A stretch of 64,000 nucleotides of DNA from Bradyrhizobium diazoefficiens (lineage in GTDB: Bacteria > Pseudomonadota > Alphaproteobacteria > Rhizobiales > Xanthobacteraceae), in NCBI RefSeq assembly GCF_016612535.1, contig NZ_JAENXS010000002.1, positions 434,001 to 498,000 of the forward strand. Reading direction: 5' to 3'. The notes beneath the pieces were generated by a model. The model was not told where the DNA came from, ran no database searches, and saw only the letters and a program-made list of their open reading frames with translations. The position numbers were made by a program, and so were the translations under genes. Below, piece by piece: positions 23,277 through 32,754 of this stretch. Each line of letters starts with the position of its first letter. Position 1 is the stretch's first letter.

Positions 23277-24893
23277 ATTTCTCTTCGTACGCCACTGGCG
23301 CTCCTGCTCGTCTCCCTGGGTGCGATTGCTGCCGTGTGGTGGTGGCTGGCCACGCCGATCACGCTCGCGCGCGCGCCCATCGATCCCAATGACAAGGTCC
23401 AATGCGTCTCCTATGCGCCGTTTCGCGGCGAGCAGACGCCGCTGAACGAATGGACCCATGTCGAGGCTGACCAGCTCGAGCAGGATCTGCGCCAGCTCAA
23501 GCAGATCACCGACTGCGTCCGCACCTATTCGATCGAGAACGGGCTCGACCAGGTGCCGGCGGTTGCGGCCAAGGTCGGCGGGCTGAAGGTGATCCAGGGC
23601 ATCTGGCTCGGCAGCAACCGCGCCAAGAATTTTGCGCAGGTGGCGACCGCGGTCCGCCTCACCAAGGAATTCCCCACCATCATCTCCTCGCTCGTCGTCG
23701 GCAACGAGGTGTTGCTGCGCGGAGAGATGACGACGTCGGACCTCACCGCGATCATCCGTTCGGTGAAGGCGCAGGTCAGCGTGCCCGTGACCTATGCCGA
23801 CGTCTGGGAATACTGGCTGAAGAACCGCGATGTCTATGACGCCGTCGACTTCGTCACGATTCACATCCTGCCTTATTGGGAGGATGTCCCGGTCAAGGCG
23901 AAATTCGCAGCCTCCCATGTCGAGGCGATCCGCGAGCGGATGGCGGTGGCGTTCCCCGGCAAGGAGATCCTGATCGGCGAGACTGGCTGGCCGAGCGAAG
24001 GCCGCATGCGCGAAGGCGCGCTGCCGTCACGCACCAACCAGGCACGCGTGGTCTCGGAGATCCTGGGGCTCGCGAAGGCGCAGAAGTTTCGCGTCAATCT
24101 GATCGAGGCTTATGACCAGCCGTGGAAGCGCCGGCTCGAAGGCACCGTCGGCGGCTATTGGGGCCTGATCGATTCCGTGCGGCGCCAGCTGAAATATCCG
24201 CCGGGCGAACCGATCAGCAATTTCCCCTTCTGGAAATGGTACATGGGCGCCGGCATGGGCCTGAGCGTGCTGGTGTTCGCGGTCGCCGGCATCACGCTGC
24301 GCCGCCGTCCCTGGACGCCGCGCTTCTCGGCCTGGCTCGCTGTCGGCATCTCCGCGACGTCGGCGGGCATCCTGCTCGGGATCGCCACCGAGAAGATGCT
24401 CTACGAGAGCTACGGTTGGGGCGGCTGGCTGCAATGGGGCGTGCTGCTGCTGGCCGGCATCCTGTCGCCGATCTTCTGCGCGCAGGCGATCGTGATCGGC
24501 CGCAGCCTGCCGAGCTTCCTCGACCTGCTCGGTCCGCGCGAGGGACGCAAATGGTCGAAACTCTCCGCCGTGCTCGGCCTGACCCTGGCGGTGACGGCGG
24601 TGATCGCGGCCGAGACTGCGCTCGGTTTCGTGTTCGATCCGCGCTATCGCGACTTCCCCTACGCCTCGCTGACGATGGCGGTGGTGCCGTTCGCGCTGTT
24701 GATGCTGAACCGGCCACAGATCGGCGTGCGGCCGATCGCGGAGGCGGTGTTCGCCGGATTGCTGGCGCTGTCGGCCGTCTACGTGATCCTGAACGAGGGC
24801 CGCGAGAACTGGCAGGCGATGTGGACCTGCGCGATCTACCTGTTGTTCGCGCTTACGCTGTGGCGGGCGCGGGCCGAGCAAAGCCAAGGATGA
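23277..24893 (+). CDS. ndvC: NdvC, GH17-type beta-glucan protein with membrane domain
   Basis: From ATT at 23277 this is a 538-residue protein; from the conventional GTG at 23334 it is 519. The ATT start adds SLRTPLALLLVSLGAIAAV, completing an N-terminal membrane anchor that the GTG start would cut through. A GH17-like domain follows with both acids (in GTG numbering E125 in VVGNEVLLRGE and E215 in IGETGWPSEG), then about six to eight membrane helices to the C-terminus. There is no GT2 domain. In B. japonicum ndvC mutants lack beta-(1,6) linkages, so it probably acts as a transglycosylase making branches or closing the ring. It is divergent from ndvD. Confidence 0.85.
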   Translation: MSLRTPLALLLVSLGAIAAVWWWLATPITLARAPIDPNDKVQCVSYAPFRGEQTPLNEWTHVEADQLEQDLRQLKQITDCVRTYSIENGLDQVPAVAAKVGGLKVIQGIWLGSNRAKNFAQVATAVRLTKEFPTIISSLVVGNEVLLRGEMTTSDLTAIIRSVKAQVSVPVTYADVWEYWLKNRDVYDAVDFVTIHILPYWEDVPVKAKFAASHVEAIRERMAVAFPGKEILIGETGWPSEGRMREGALPSRTNQARVVSEILGLAKAQKFRVNLIEAYDQPWKRRLEGTVGGYWGLIDSVRRQLKYPPGEPISNFPFWKWYMGAGMGLSVLVFAVAGITLRRRPWTPRFSAWLAVGISATSAGILLGIATEKMLYESYGWGGWLQWGVLLLAGILSPIFCAQAIVIGRSLPSFLDLLGPREGRKWSKLSAVLGLTLAVTAVIAAETALGFVFDPRYRDFPYASLTMAVVPFALLMLNRPQIGVRPIAEAVFAGLLALSAVYVILNEGRENWQAMWTCAIYLLFALTLWRARAEQSQG

Positions 24894-25233
24894 GCAGGCC
24901 GATCGCCAGGCCCGCCAGCACGATGTTGTAGAGCACGATGCCGAGGCCGGCTGCGACCACGCCGAGCGTGAGCAGCACGATCGAGGGCCGCATCAGGTTC
25001 AGCGTTGCAATCACCAGCGCAACGATGCCGAATACCGAATTCTTGAACAGCGACGTCGACACCGAGCGCGCCTTGCAGATCATGGTCTGCAGACCGGCAT
25101 CGCAGGCTAGCGCTACCTGCGAGAACTCGACCGCGAAATAGCGCACATAGAGCGCCCAGCCGACGGTGACGAAACCGACGACGATGAGAAATTGCACCTG
25201 ATAGGGCGTGAGGCGGAACGGCTTTTTTGTCAT
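24853..25233 (-). CDS. Small membrane protein, overlaps ndvC 3' end
   Basis: A 126-residue protein with three to four hydrophobic segments (YQVQFLIVVGFVTVGWALYV, VFGIVALVIATLNLM, IVLLTLGVVAAGLGIVLYN, then VLAGLAIGLLILGF). The last 41 bp overlap the 3' end of ndvC on the opposite strand, so the two transcripts are tail-to-tail antisense. Two cysteines lie in a predicted exported loop (ACDAGLQTMICKA). No family was recognised. Confidence 0.75.
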   Translation of the reverse strand: MTKKPFRLTPYQVQFLIVVGFVTVGWALYVRYFAVEFSQVALACDAGLQTMICKARSVSTSLFKNSVFGIVALVIATLNLMRPSIVLLTLGVVAAGLGIVLYNIVLAGLAIGLLILGFARPAPATA

Positions 25234-25633
25234 GGCGGCAATATGGTCGGGAAGAGGAGAGGGAGCAACAGGGGCGGGGGATTTTTATACCGGGAGCGTC
25301 GCTCGGCCCGTTGCCGTCTTTTGCACAACTACGTCGGAACCGTAGCGATACGGATTTGCGAGAGTTCCGACGTCGCCTAGCATTCGGCTCGAAGCGCGGG
25401 TGTGATCACTGATTCGATGGAGCAGATCACGTCGTTCAAGAGCGCGACTGCGAGGAGGCGAGCGGGGTAGGCAATGGCTGAGGCGTTGCAAGTCAATTTT
25501 GCGCTTTGGGGTATGATCATTTGCGCGGCAATCAAGATCAGCCAGTTGATGGCAGTTCTTTGAGTTGCGCAGTGCGCGGATATAAATCCAATCCGGCGAC
25601 ACTCCGGCGGTTCAATCAAGAGTCCTGATATTC
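25234..25633. other. 400-bp gap, little recognisable
   Basis: Between two minus-strand membrane-protein genes. I see no tRNA or terminator. A short plus-strand reading frame (25474-25563) is the only candidate gene. The rest has no strong dyads or repeats. Confidence 0.5.
25474..25563 (+). CDS. Candidate 29-aa hydrophobic peptide
   Basis: ATG at 25474 opens a 29-codon frame MAEALQVNFALWGMIICAAI plus KISQLMAVL, a single amphipathic to hydrophobic helix. The upstream GGGGTAGGC gives a weak ribosome site. Short hydrophobic frames arise by chance, so this is only a candidate small membrane peptide. Confidence 0.2.
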   Translation: MAEALQVNFALWGMIICAAIKISQLMAVL

Positions 25634-27019
25634 CTACCGCCTGAAGAACGACGATATCGTCGAGCTCGCAGACGCCGCCTCCGGCTTGGCTGCGGGCGCC
25701 GCAGGCTGCGGTGCGGGTGCAGGCTCCTCGCGCTTTGATGAGCGCTTGGACGCGTAGCTGCGGCGATGCTTGTCGGGCTTGGCGGTCGGCGCAGGCGCCG
25801 GGGTCGCTTCGGCCTGCGGCACCGAGTCCTGCGTCTTCTCGGAGTTCTTCTCCGATCCCTTGGCTTGGCCCTTGTCCGAGCCGCCGCGCATCGACAGGCG
25901 CTGGCCGTCGAACACCGTCGTCTCGCAATGGCGGTCGTTTTCGCTCAAACCGGCGCAGAGCTTTGCGGCGGCGGCGGCGTTGATCAGCGGGCCGGCGCCG
26001 AGACGGAGCTGCATGCCGAGGCCGGTGTTGCCTTCCTTGATCATGATGATCGGCCGGAGTGTGGCGATCTCGGGATTGGATTTGGTCAGGCCGCGCCAGA
26101 GCGCGCGCAGGCCGTCGATCGAATTCGCGCCGCCGAGGTCGATGGCGAAGCGCGTCTGCTGGACTGCGATTGGGGGGGACTCAGGCTCGGTTGTCTCCTG
26201 CGGCTTAGCTGACGCTGCGGCGACTTCGGTCGGAACGGGCGCCAGCTCAGGCTTCTTCTCGGTGGCTTCCGGTTGAACCAGTTTCGACGCCGCGGGATCA
26301 GGCGGCGCCATGATCGACTTGGAGGCGACGAGCGGCAGCGCTGAAGGCGCGGGTGGGGACTGCGGCATGAGCGAGGCCGCAGCCGCAGTCTGCGGCGGTG
26401 GGCTCGACTGATCCTTCGCGGCTTCTTTCGAATTGTCCTTGTTCGAACTGTCCCTGGGCTCCTTGCCGGCTCCGGCGTGCGGCCTGTCGACCAGCGAGGC
26501 TGCCGTCGAGGTGACCGGCGCGACATCCGGGGCCGCGGGCTGCGCGGCAGCGACGGGCGTATCCTGCGGCTTCGCGGCCGACGCTTGGGGAGCCGACACC
26601 TGGGAAGCCGACATTTGGGGAGATGGCGCGTTCTGCTTGGCGATGGCGCCGGTGACGGAATCGAGCCCTTGCTCGAGCACCGTGACGCGCGAATAGAGCC
26701 GGTCGCGATCGGCGTTCAGCGTCTCGATGGCGGAGGCGAGGCGGCGGGCTTCGAGCTGGCTTTCCTTGGTCAGCACCTGGAGCCGGTCGGACTGGCGGGT
26801 GAGATCGGCTGAAGCGACCTGGTCGCGCCGCCAGCCGAGATGGGCCTGGTTGGCGAGAACGGCCACCACGACGGCGCCGACGGCGGCCGCCCCCCACGAG
26901 CCCAACCGCCACAGCATGCGGCGATCGAACGCGCCTTCCTCGGCCAAAAGTCCGGAGAACAGTCCGCCGGCCTCCTTGTCGCCGAAGGCGTCCGCCAGTG
27001 GGTCGGAATCCTTTGCCAT
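25634..27019 (-). CDS. Membrane-anchored protein with coiled coil and SPOR-like C-terminus
   Basis: A 461-residue protein. The N-terminus is cytoplasmic, a membrane helix follows at about 38-57 (GAAAVGAVVVAVLANQAHLG), then a coiled coil (SDRLQVLTKESQLEARRLASAIETLNADRDRL, about 75-110), a long Ala/Pro/Gln linker, and a globular domain at about 290-385 (RFAIDLGGANSIDGLRALWRG through CETTVFDGQRL) with the spacing of a SPOR fold. The end is basic and Pro/Ala-rich. SPOR domains bind denuded peptidoglycan at the septum, so a role in envelope growth is possible. The SPOR assignment is by pattern only. Confidence 0.7.
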   Translation of the reverse strand: MAKDSDPLADAFGDKEAGGLFSGLLAEEGAFDRRMLWRLGSWGAAAVGAVVVAVLANQAHLGWRRDQVASADLTRQSDRLQVLTKESQLEARRLASAIETLNADRDRLYSRVTVLEQGLDSVTGAIAKQNAPSPQMSASQVSAPQASAAKPQDTPVAAAQPAAPDVAPVTSTAASLVDRPHAGAGKEPRDSSNKDNSKEAAKDQSSPPPQTAAAASLMPQSPPAPSALPLVASKSIMAPPDPAASKLVQPEATEKKPELAPVPTEVAAASAKPQETTEPESPPIAVQQTRFAIDLGGANSIDGLRALWRGLTKSNPEIATLRPIIMIKEGNTGLGMQLRLGAGPLINAAAAAKLCAGLSENDRHCETTVFDGQRLSMRGGSDKGQAKGSEKNSEKTQDSVPQAEATPAPAPTAKPDKHRRSYASKRSSKREEPAPAPQPAAPAAKPEAASASSTISSFFRR

Positions 27020-27199
27020 GAACGTTTAGCGCCCAGCCCTGCCTGGCTTCCCCGAATCAATCAGAGAACATTAACAGGAAAACCCACTCGCACTTGAATT
27101 CCGGGTGTTTGCGGGGGTAGCAAGGCGGGCAGCTCCGGCGACAACGGCTCGTTGCCCGTCGATGTGATGATTGATTCGGCCGTATTTGACAGGATTGCG

Positions 27200-28573
27200 A
27201 TGACCGCCCGCTCAAGCCTCACGATCGTGCTCGCCGCCGGCGAAGGCACGCGCATGCGCTCACACCTGCCGAAAGTGCTGCATCCCGTCGCCCACCAGAC
27301 GCTGCTCGCCCATGTTCTCGCCGCCGCCCCCAAGGAAACCGGAACCGGCATCGCGCTCGCGGTCGTGATCGGTCCCGATCATCAGGCGGTCGCTGACGAG
27401 GCAAAGCGCATCCGTCCCGATGCGCTCACCTTCGTGCAAAGTCAGCGGCTCGGCACCGCGCATGCGGTGCTGGCGGCGCGGGAGGCGATTGCGCGCGGCG
27501 TGGACGATGTCCTGATCGCGTTTGGCGATACGCCGCTGATCTCGGCCGAGACCTTTGCACGGCTGCGCGCGCCGCTAGCCAAGGGCGCCGCACTTGCCGC
27601 GCTCGGATTTCGCGCCGCCGACCCCACCGGCTATGGCCGCTTCATCGTCGAGGGCGAACGCCTGGTCGCGATCCGCGAGCACGCCGACGCCAGCGCGGAC
27701 GAGCGCAAGATCAATCTGTGCAATGCCGGCGTGATGGCGATCGACGGACGGCGGGCGCTGGCGATCCTCGACAGGATCGGCAAGGCCAATTCCAAGGGCG
27801 AGTATTATTTGACGGACGCGGTCGGCATCGTCCGCGAGCAGGGATGGGAGTCCGTGGTGATCGAGACCAGCGAGGACGAAGTGCGCGGCATCAACACCAA
27901 GGCCCAGCTCGCAGAAGCGGAAGCCGTCATGCAGGAGCGGCTGCGCAAGGCTGCAATGGAGGCCGGCGTCACGCTGATCGCGCCGGAGACCGTCCATCTC
28001 GCCGCCGACACGGTGTTCGGCAAGGATGTGACGATCGAGCCGTTCGTGGTGATCGGGCCGGGCGTGTCGATCGCCGACGGCGCCGTGATCCACTCCTTCT
28101 CGCATATCGTCGAGACAAAGCTCGGCAAGAACGTCTCGATCGGCCCCTATGCGCGGCTCCGTCCCGGCACTTCGCTCGGCGACGGGGCACGCATCGGCAA
28201 TTTCGTGGAGACCAAGGCCGCGACGCTGGAGGCCGGCGTCAAGGTCAATCATCTCTCCTACATCGGCGATGCCACCGTCGGCGCCAATTCCAATATCGGC
28301 GCCGGGACCATCACCTGCAACTACGACGGCTTCAAGAAGCACAAGACGATCATCGGCCAGGGCGCCTTTGTCGGCACCAATTCCTCGCTGGTCGCGCCGG
28401 TGAAGATCGGCAACGGCGCCTATATCGGCTCGGGCTCGGTGATCACCCGCGACGTGCCTGATGAGGCGATGGCGCTGGAGCGCAACCAGCAGACCATCAG
28501 GGAAGGCGGCGCGGCGCGCTATCGCGAGATGAAGACGGGTGGGAAGAAGGTCGAGAAGAAGCCGGAGACGTGA
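27200..28573 (+). CDS. glmU: Bifunctional UDP-GlcNAc pyrophosphorylase / GlcN-1-P acetyltransferase
   Basis: A 457-residue GlmU. The N-terminal uridyltransferase has [19 protein letters not shown], and the C-terminal domain is a left-handed beta-helix of hexapeptide repeats ending [20 protein letters not shown] with the acetyl-CoA site. It converts GlcN-1-P to GlcNAc-1-P and then to UDP-GlcNAc for peptidoglycan and lipid A. The Met at 27200 (AGGA upstream) gives the family start; the frame is open 16 codons more. glmS follows about 450 bp downstream, so both UDP-GlcNAc genes are close but not in one tight operon. Confidence 0.96.
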   Translation: MTARSSLTIVLAAGEGTRMRSHLPKVLHPVAHQTLLAHVLAAAPKETGTGIALAVVIGPDHQAVADEAKRIRPDALTFVQSQRLGTAHAVLAAREAIARGVDDVLIAFGDTPLISAETFARLRAPLAKGAALAALGFRAADPTGYGRFIVEGERLVAIREHADASADERKINLCNAGVMAIDGRRALAILDRIGKANSKGEYYLTDAVGIVREQGWESVVIETSEDEVRGINTKAQLAEAEAVMQERLRKAAMEAGVTLIAPETVHLAADTVFGKDVTIEPFVVIGPGVSIADGAVIHSFSHIVETKLGKNVSIGPYARLRPGTSLGDGARIGNFVETKAATLEAGVKVNHLSYIGDATVGANSNIGAGTITCNYDGFKKHKTIIGQGAFVGTNSSLVAPVKIGNGAYIGSGSVITRDVPDEAMALERNQQTIREGGAARYREMKTGGKKVEKKPET

Positions 28574-28579
28574 GCGGCC

Positions 28580-28810
28580 CTAGTCGTCGTCGGCGACGTC
28601 CGAGAACATCGCGCGCGTCAGGCGCCAGCCGCGCGACCTGGCGCGCTTTACCGGTTCGCCGGCCGCCTGTGTGACGAGGACAGGCTTGCTTTCCTTGCCC
28701 CGGTCGAGGCCGCGCTGGGGCGGCGGCCAATGCGCGAGATGCGTGCCTGTGGTCTCGCGTGCTTGCACGAACGTCGACGACAGGCCTCTGCGGTCGGACG
28801 AGCCTTTCAT
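28580..28810 (-). CDS. Hypothetical basic protein (76 aa)
   Basis: A 76-residue basic, Arg/Gly-rich protein starting MKGSSDRRGLSSTFVQARETTGTH and ending in an acidic DVADDD tail. GGGAG seven bases upstream of the ATG supports translation. It converges with glmU, with 6 bp between stops. No domain was recognised. Its low complexity means the coding call is moderate. Confidence 0.5.
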   Translation of the reverse strand: MKGSSDRRGLSSTFVQARETTGTHLAHWPPPQRGLDRGKESKPVLVTQAAGEPVKRARSRGWRLTRAMFSDVADDD

Positions 28811-29024
28811 GGCTTTACTCCCTTGCAGGGAAATCGTCAGTCAAACTTGTTGACAGCAGGTTAATGCGCGCGGTTTAAGGCCGGCCAATTCGACGCGGGG
28901 AACGATCGCGCGTCGCTGTCGCAATCCGTCATAATTATTGAGTAACTGGTTCGTTAGGAACTTCGCTAAAAACCGCGCGCGTCGTTTAGGCGATTTTTCG
29001 ACGATTTGGGGGATATTGATCCGC

Positions 29025-30851
<1,827 letters not shown>

Positions 30852-30873
30852 GCAGAAGGGATCAGGTCGGAAC

Positions 30874-30911
30874 GCTAGGTGGTCTTCCAAAACCTGCTAG
30901 AAGACCCTAGC
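30874..30911 (+). other. Stable hairpin between glmS and DUF502 gene
   Basis: GCTAGG-TG-GTCTTC (30874-30887) pairs with GAAGACCCTAGC (30900-30911): twelve base pairs with a two-base bulge and a 12-nt loop. It lies 22 bp after the glmS stop and 29 bp before the next start. No T-run follows, so it may mark mRNA processing or 3'-end protection of glmS, not simple termination. Confidence 0.5.
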
Positions 30912-30940
30912 TTGACCGAAGCGACCGATCTGGAACCCGA

Positions 30941-31711
30941 ATGACCGCCCGCGACGACGCGCCTACGCCGCTTGATCCCGCCCCGGAACCGCACATCGGG
31001 CTGATGGGCCGTTTCCGCAACTATTTCCTGACCGGGTTGATCGTCACGGGTCCGATCGCGATCACCCTTTATCTGATCTGGTGGTTCGTTACGTGGGTCG
31101 ATGGCGTGGTGCGGCCGTTCGTGCCGCTGGCCTATCGGCCGGACACCTATCTGCCCTATGGCGTCCCCGGCTGGGGACTGATTGTCGCATTTTTCACGCT
31201 GACGCTGGTCGGCTTCCTCGCAGCCAACCTGATCGGCCGTACGCTGGTCGATGTCGGCGAGACCCTGCTTGGCCGGATCCCGGCCGTTCGCGCCATCTAT
31301 CGTGGCCTGAAGCAGGTGTTCGAAACGCTGTTTTCCGGCAAGGGCTCGAGCTTCCGAAAAGTCGGCCTTGTCGAGTTTCCATCGCCCGGTATGTGGTCGA
31401 TCGTGCTGATCTCGCAATCGCCGAACGAGGAGGTCGCACGCAGCCTGCCGGGGCAGGAGGAACATGTCTCGGTGTTTCTGCCGTGCTCGCCGAACCCGAC
31501 CACCGGTTTCTTCTTCTACGTGCCCAAGAGCAAGATCATCGAGGTCGAGCTTAGCGCCGAGGATGCCGCGACTCTGATCATGTCGGCCGGCGTGGTGCAG
31601 CCGGGCGCGGCACCCGACCCGAAGAAGGCCGCTGCACTCGCCGGCATGGCCAACGCCGCGCGCATTGCCAACGCCTCGATGCTCCAGCCCGAGCCTGCGA
31701 AGGTGGAGTAG
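30941..31711 (+). CDS. DUF502 family membrane protein
   Basis: A 256-residue protein with two N-terminal membrane helices (about 25-48, TGLIVTGPIAITLYLIWWFV, and 74-96, GLIVAFFTLTLVGFLAANLIG), then the conserved RIPAVRAIYRGLKQVFETL and a soluble beta-rich domain with FLPCSPNPTTGFFFYVPKSK, the hallmark of DUF502. The cellular role is unknown; similar proteins are common in alphaproteobacteria. It lies 89 bp downstream of glmS and may share its transcript. The C-terminal 40 residues are Ala-rich. Confidence 0.88.
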   Translation: MTARDDAPTPLDPAPEPHIGLMGRFRNYFLTGLIVTGPIAITLYLIWWFVTWVDGVVRPFVPLAYRPDTYLPYGVPGWGLIVAFFTLTLVGFLAANLIGRTLVDVGETLLGRIPAVRAIYRGLKQVFETLFSGKGSSFRKVGLVEFPSPGMWSIVLISQSPNEEVARSLPGQEEHVSVFLPCSPNPTTGFFFYVPKSKIIEVELSAEDAATLIMSAGVVQPGAAPDPKKAAALAGMANAARIANASMLQPEPAKVE

Positions 31712-31815
31712 GGCCATTCCGGTTTGGGATGGCCGCGTTCACGCGAGCACGTCGGACCTCTGCTATTCTCCGGTTGAACCGAGCGCGTCGTTCGGAATTC
31801 GACCTGGAGCGTCCG

Positions 31816-32673
31816 ATGTCCAAAACCATTGCGATCCTCGCACCCGGCGCCATGGGCAGCGCCGTGGCCCGCCGCCTGAGCGAAAACGGCGCGTGCGTGC
31901 TGACATCATTGAAAGGACGCAGCGAAGCGACGCTGAAGCGGGCAGCCGATGCCGGTATGGTCGGCGCCGAGGACGACGCCATCGCGGGCGCCGACATCAT
32001 CCTTTCGATCGTGCCTCCGGGCGAGGCGGTGGCGCTGGCCGAGCGGCTCGCCGCGTTGATCGCCAGGCGTGAGAAGAAGCCGGTCGTGGTCGACTGCAAC
32101 GCCGTCAACATCGACACCGTGCGCCGGATCGCGGAGATCATCGGCTCGGCGCACGCGCCCTTCGTCGACGGCGGCATCATCGGCTTCCCGCCGCAGCCGG
32201 GCGGCAAGAGCCCGGCGTTCTATCTGTCCGGCGAGCACGCTGGGGACGTTGCCGTGCTGAAAGATCTCGGGCTCGATGTCCGCATCGTCGAGGGCCCGGT
32301 CGGCGCGGCGTCTGCGCTCAAGATGTCCTATGCCGGCATCGTCAAGGGCCTCGCCGGGATCGGTTCGGCCATGGTGGTCGCAGCGACCAGAGCAGGCGCT
32401 GCGGATGCGCTGCGCGACGAGCTCGCACTGAGCCAGCCCGCGATCCTGGCGCGGCTCGAGGTTGCGCTGCCCGACATGATCCCGAAGGCCTATCGCTGGG
32501 TCGCGGAGATGCGGGAGATTTCCGGCTTCCTCGGACCGGATCATCCGGCGAGTCAGATCTACGAAGGCTTTGCCAGATGGTTCGAGCATCTGGCCGGCGA
32601 TGCGAACGGCGAAGCGGTGGATGCGGCGTTGCTGAAGGCATTCGCGGAAAGAAGCGCGAAGAAGAAGGGATAG
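31816..32673 (+). CDS. NAD(P)-dependent oxidoreductase with DUF1932 C-terminus
   Basis: A 285-residue protein: Rossmann motif LAPGAMGSAVARRL at residues 8-21, a FVDGGIIGFPPQPG substrate loop near 115-130, and a helical C-terminal domain of DUF1932 type (LKMSYAGIVKGLAGIGSAMVVAATR). The family belongs to the beta-hydroxyacid/6PGDH superfamily; substrates are mostly unknown. GGAG six bases before the ATG at 31816 decides this start against 31729. It is followed by a palindromic repeat and convergent recG. Confidence 0.85.
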   Translation: MSKTIAILAPGAMGSAVARRLSENGACVLTSLKGRSEATLKRAADAGMVGAEDDAIAGADIILSIVPPGEAVALAERLAALIARREKKPVVVDCNAVNIDTVRRIAEIIGSAHAPFVDGGIIGFPPQPGGKSPAFYLSGEHAGDVAVLKDLGLDVRIVEGPVGAASALKMSYAGIVKGLAGIGSAMVVAATRAGAADALRDELALSQPAILARLEVALPDMIPKAYRWVAEMREISGFLGPDHPASQIYEGFARWFEHLAGDANGEAVDAALLKAFAERSAKKKG

Positions 32674-32705
32674 ACTCGAGCCGCGCGCACTCTTCGTTTA
32701 CCTCG

Positions 32706-32719
32706 CCCCGCTTGCGGGG
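32706..32719. repeat. Palindromic repeat CCCCGC-TT-GCGGGG
   Basis: A short GC palindrome inside a CTCGCCCCGCTTGCGGGGAG context, lying between the convergent ends of the DUF1932 gene and recG. The same motif is common between genes in Bradyrhizobium and may work as a bidirectional terminator. No T-run is present. Confidence 0.45.
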
Positions 32720-32754
32720 AGGGAGAGGACAGCCGATGCGGTGGCAGGTACATC

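Noticed and set aside
23145..23918. Frameshift in the ndvC 5' end
   Set aside because: The frame is continuous from 23247 and the rare ATT start with a good ribosome site explains the 5' end without a shift; kept as a possibility in the finding.
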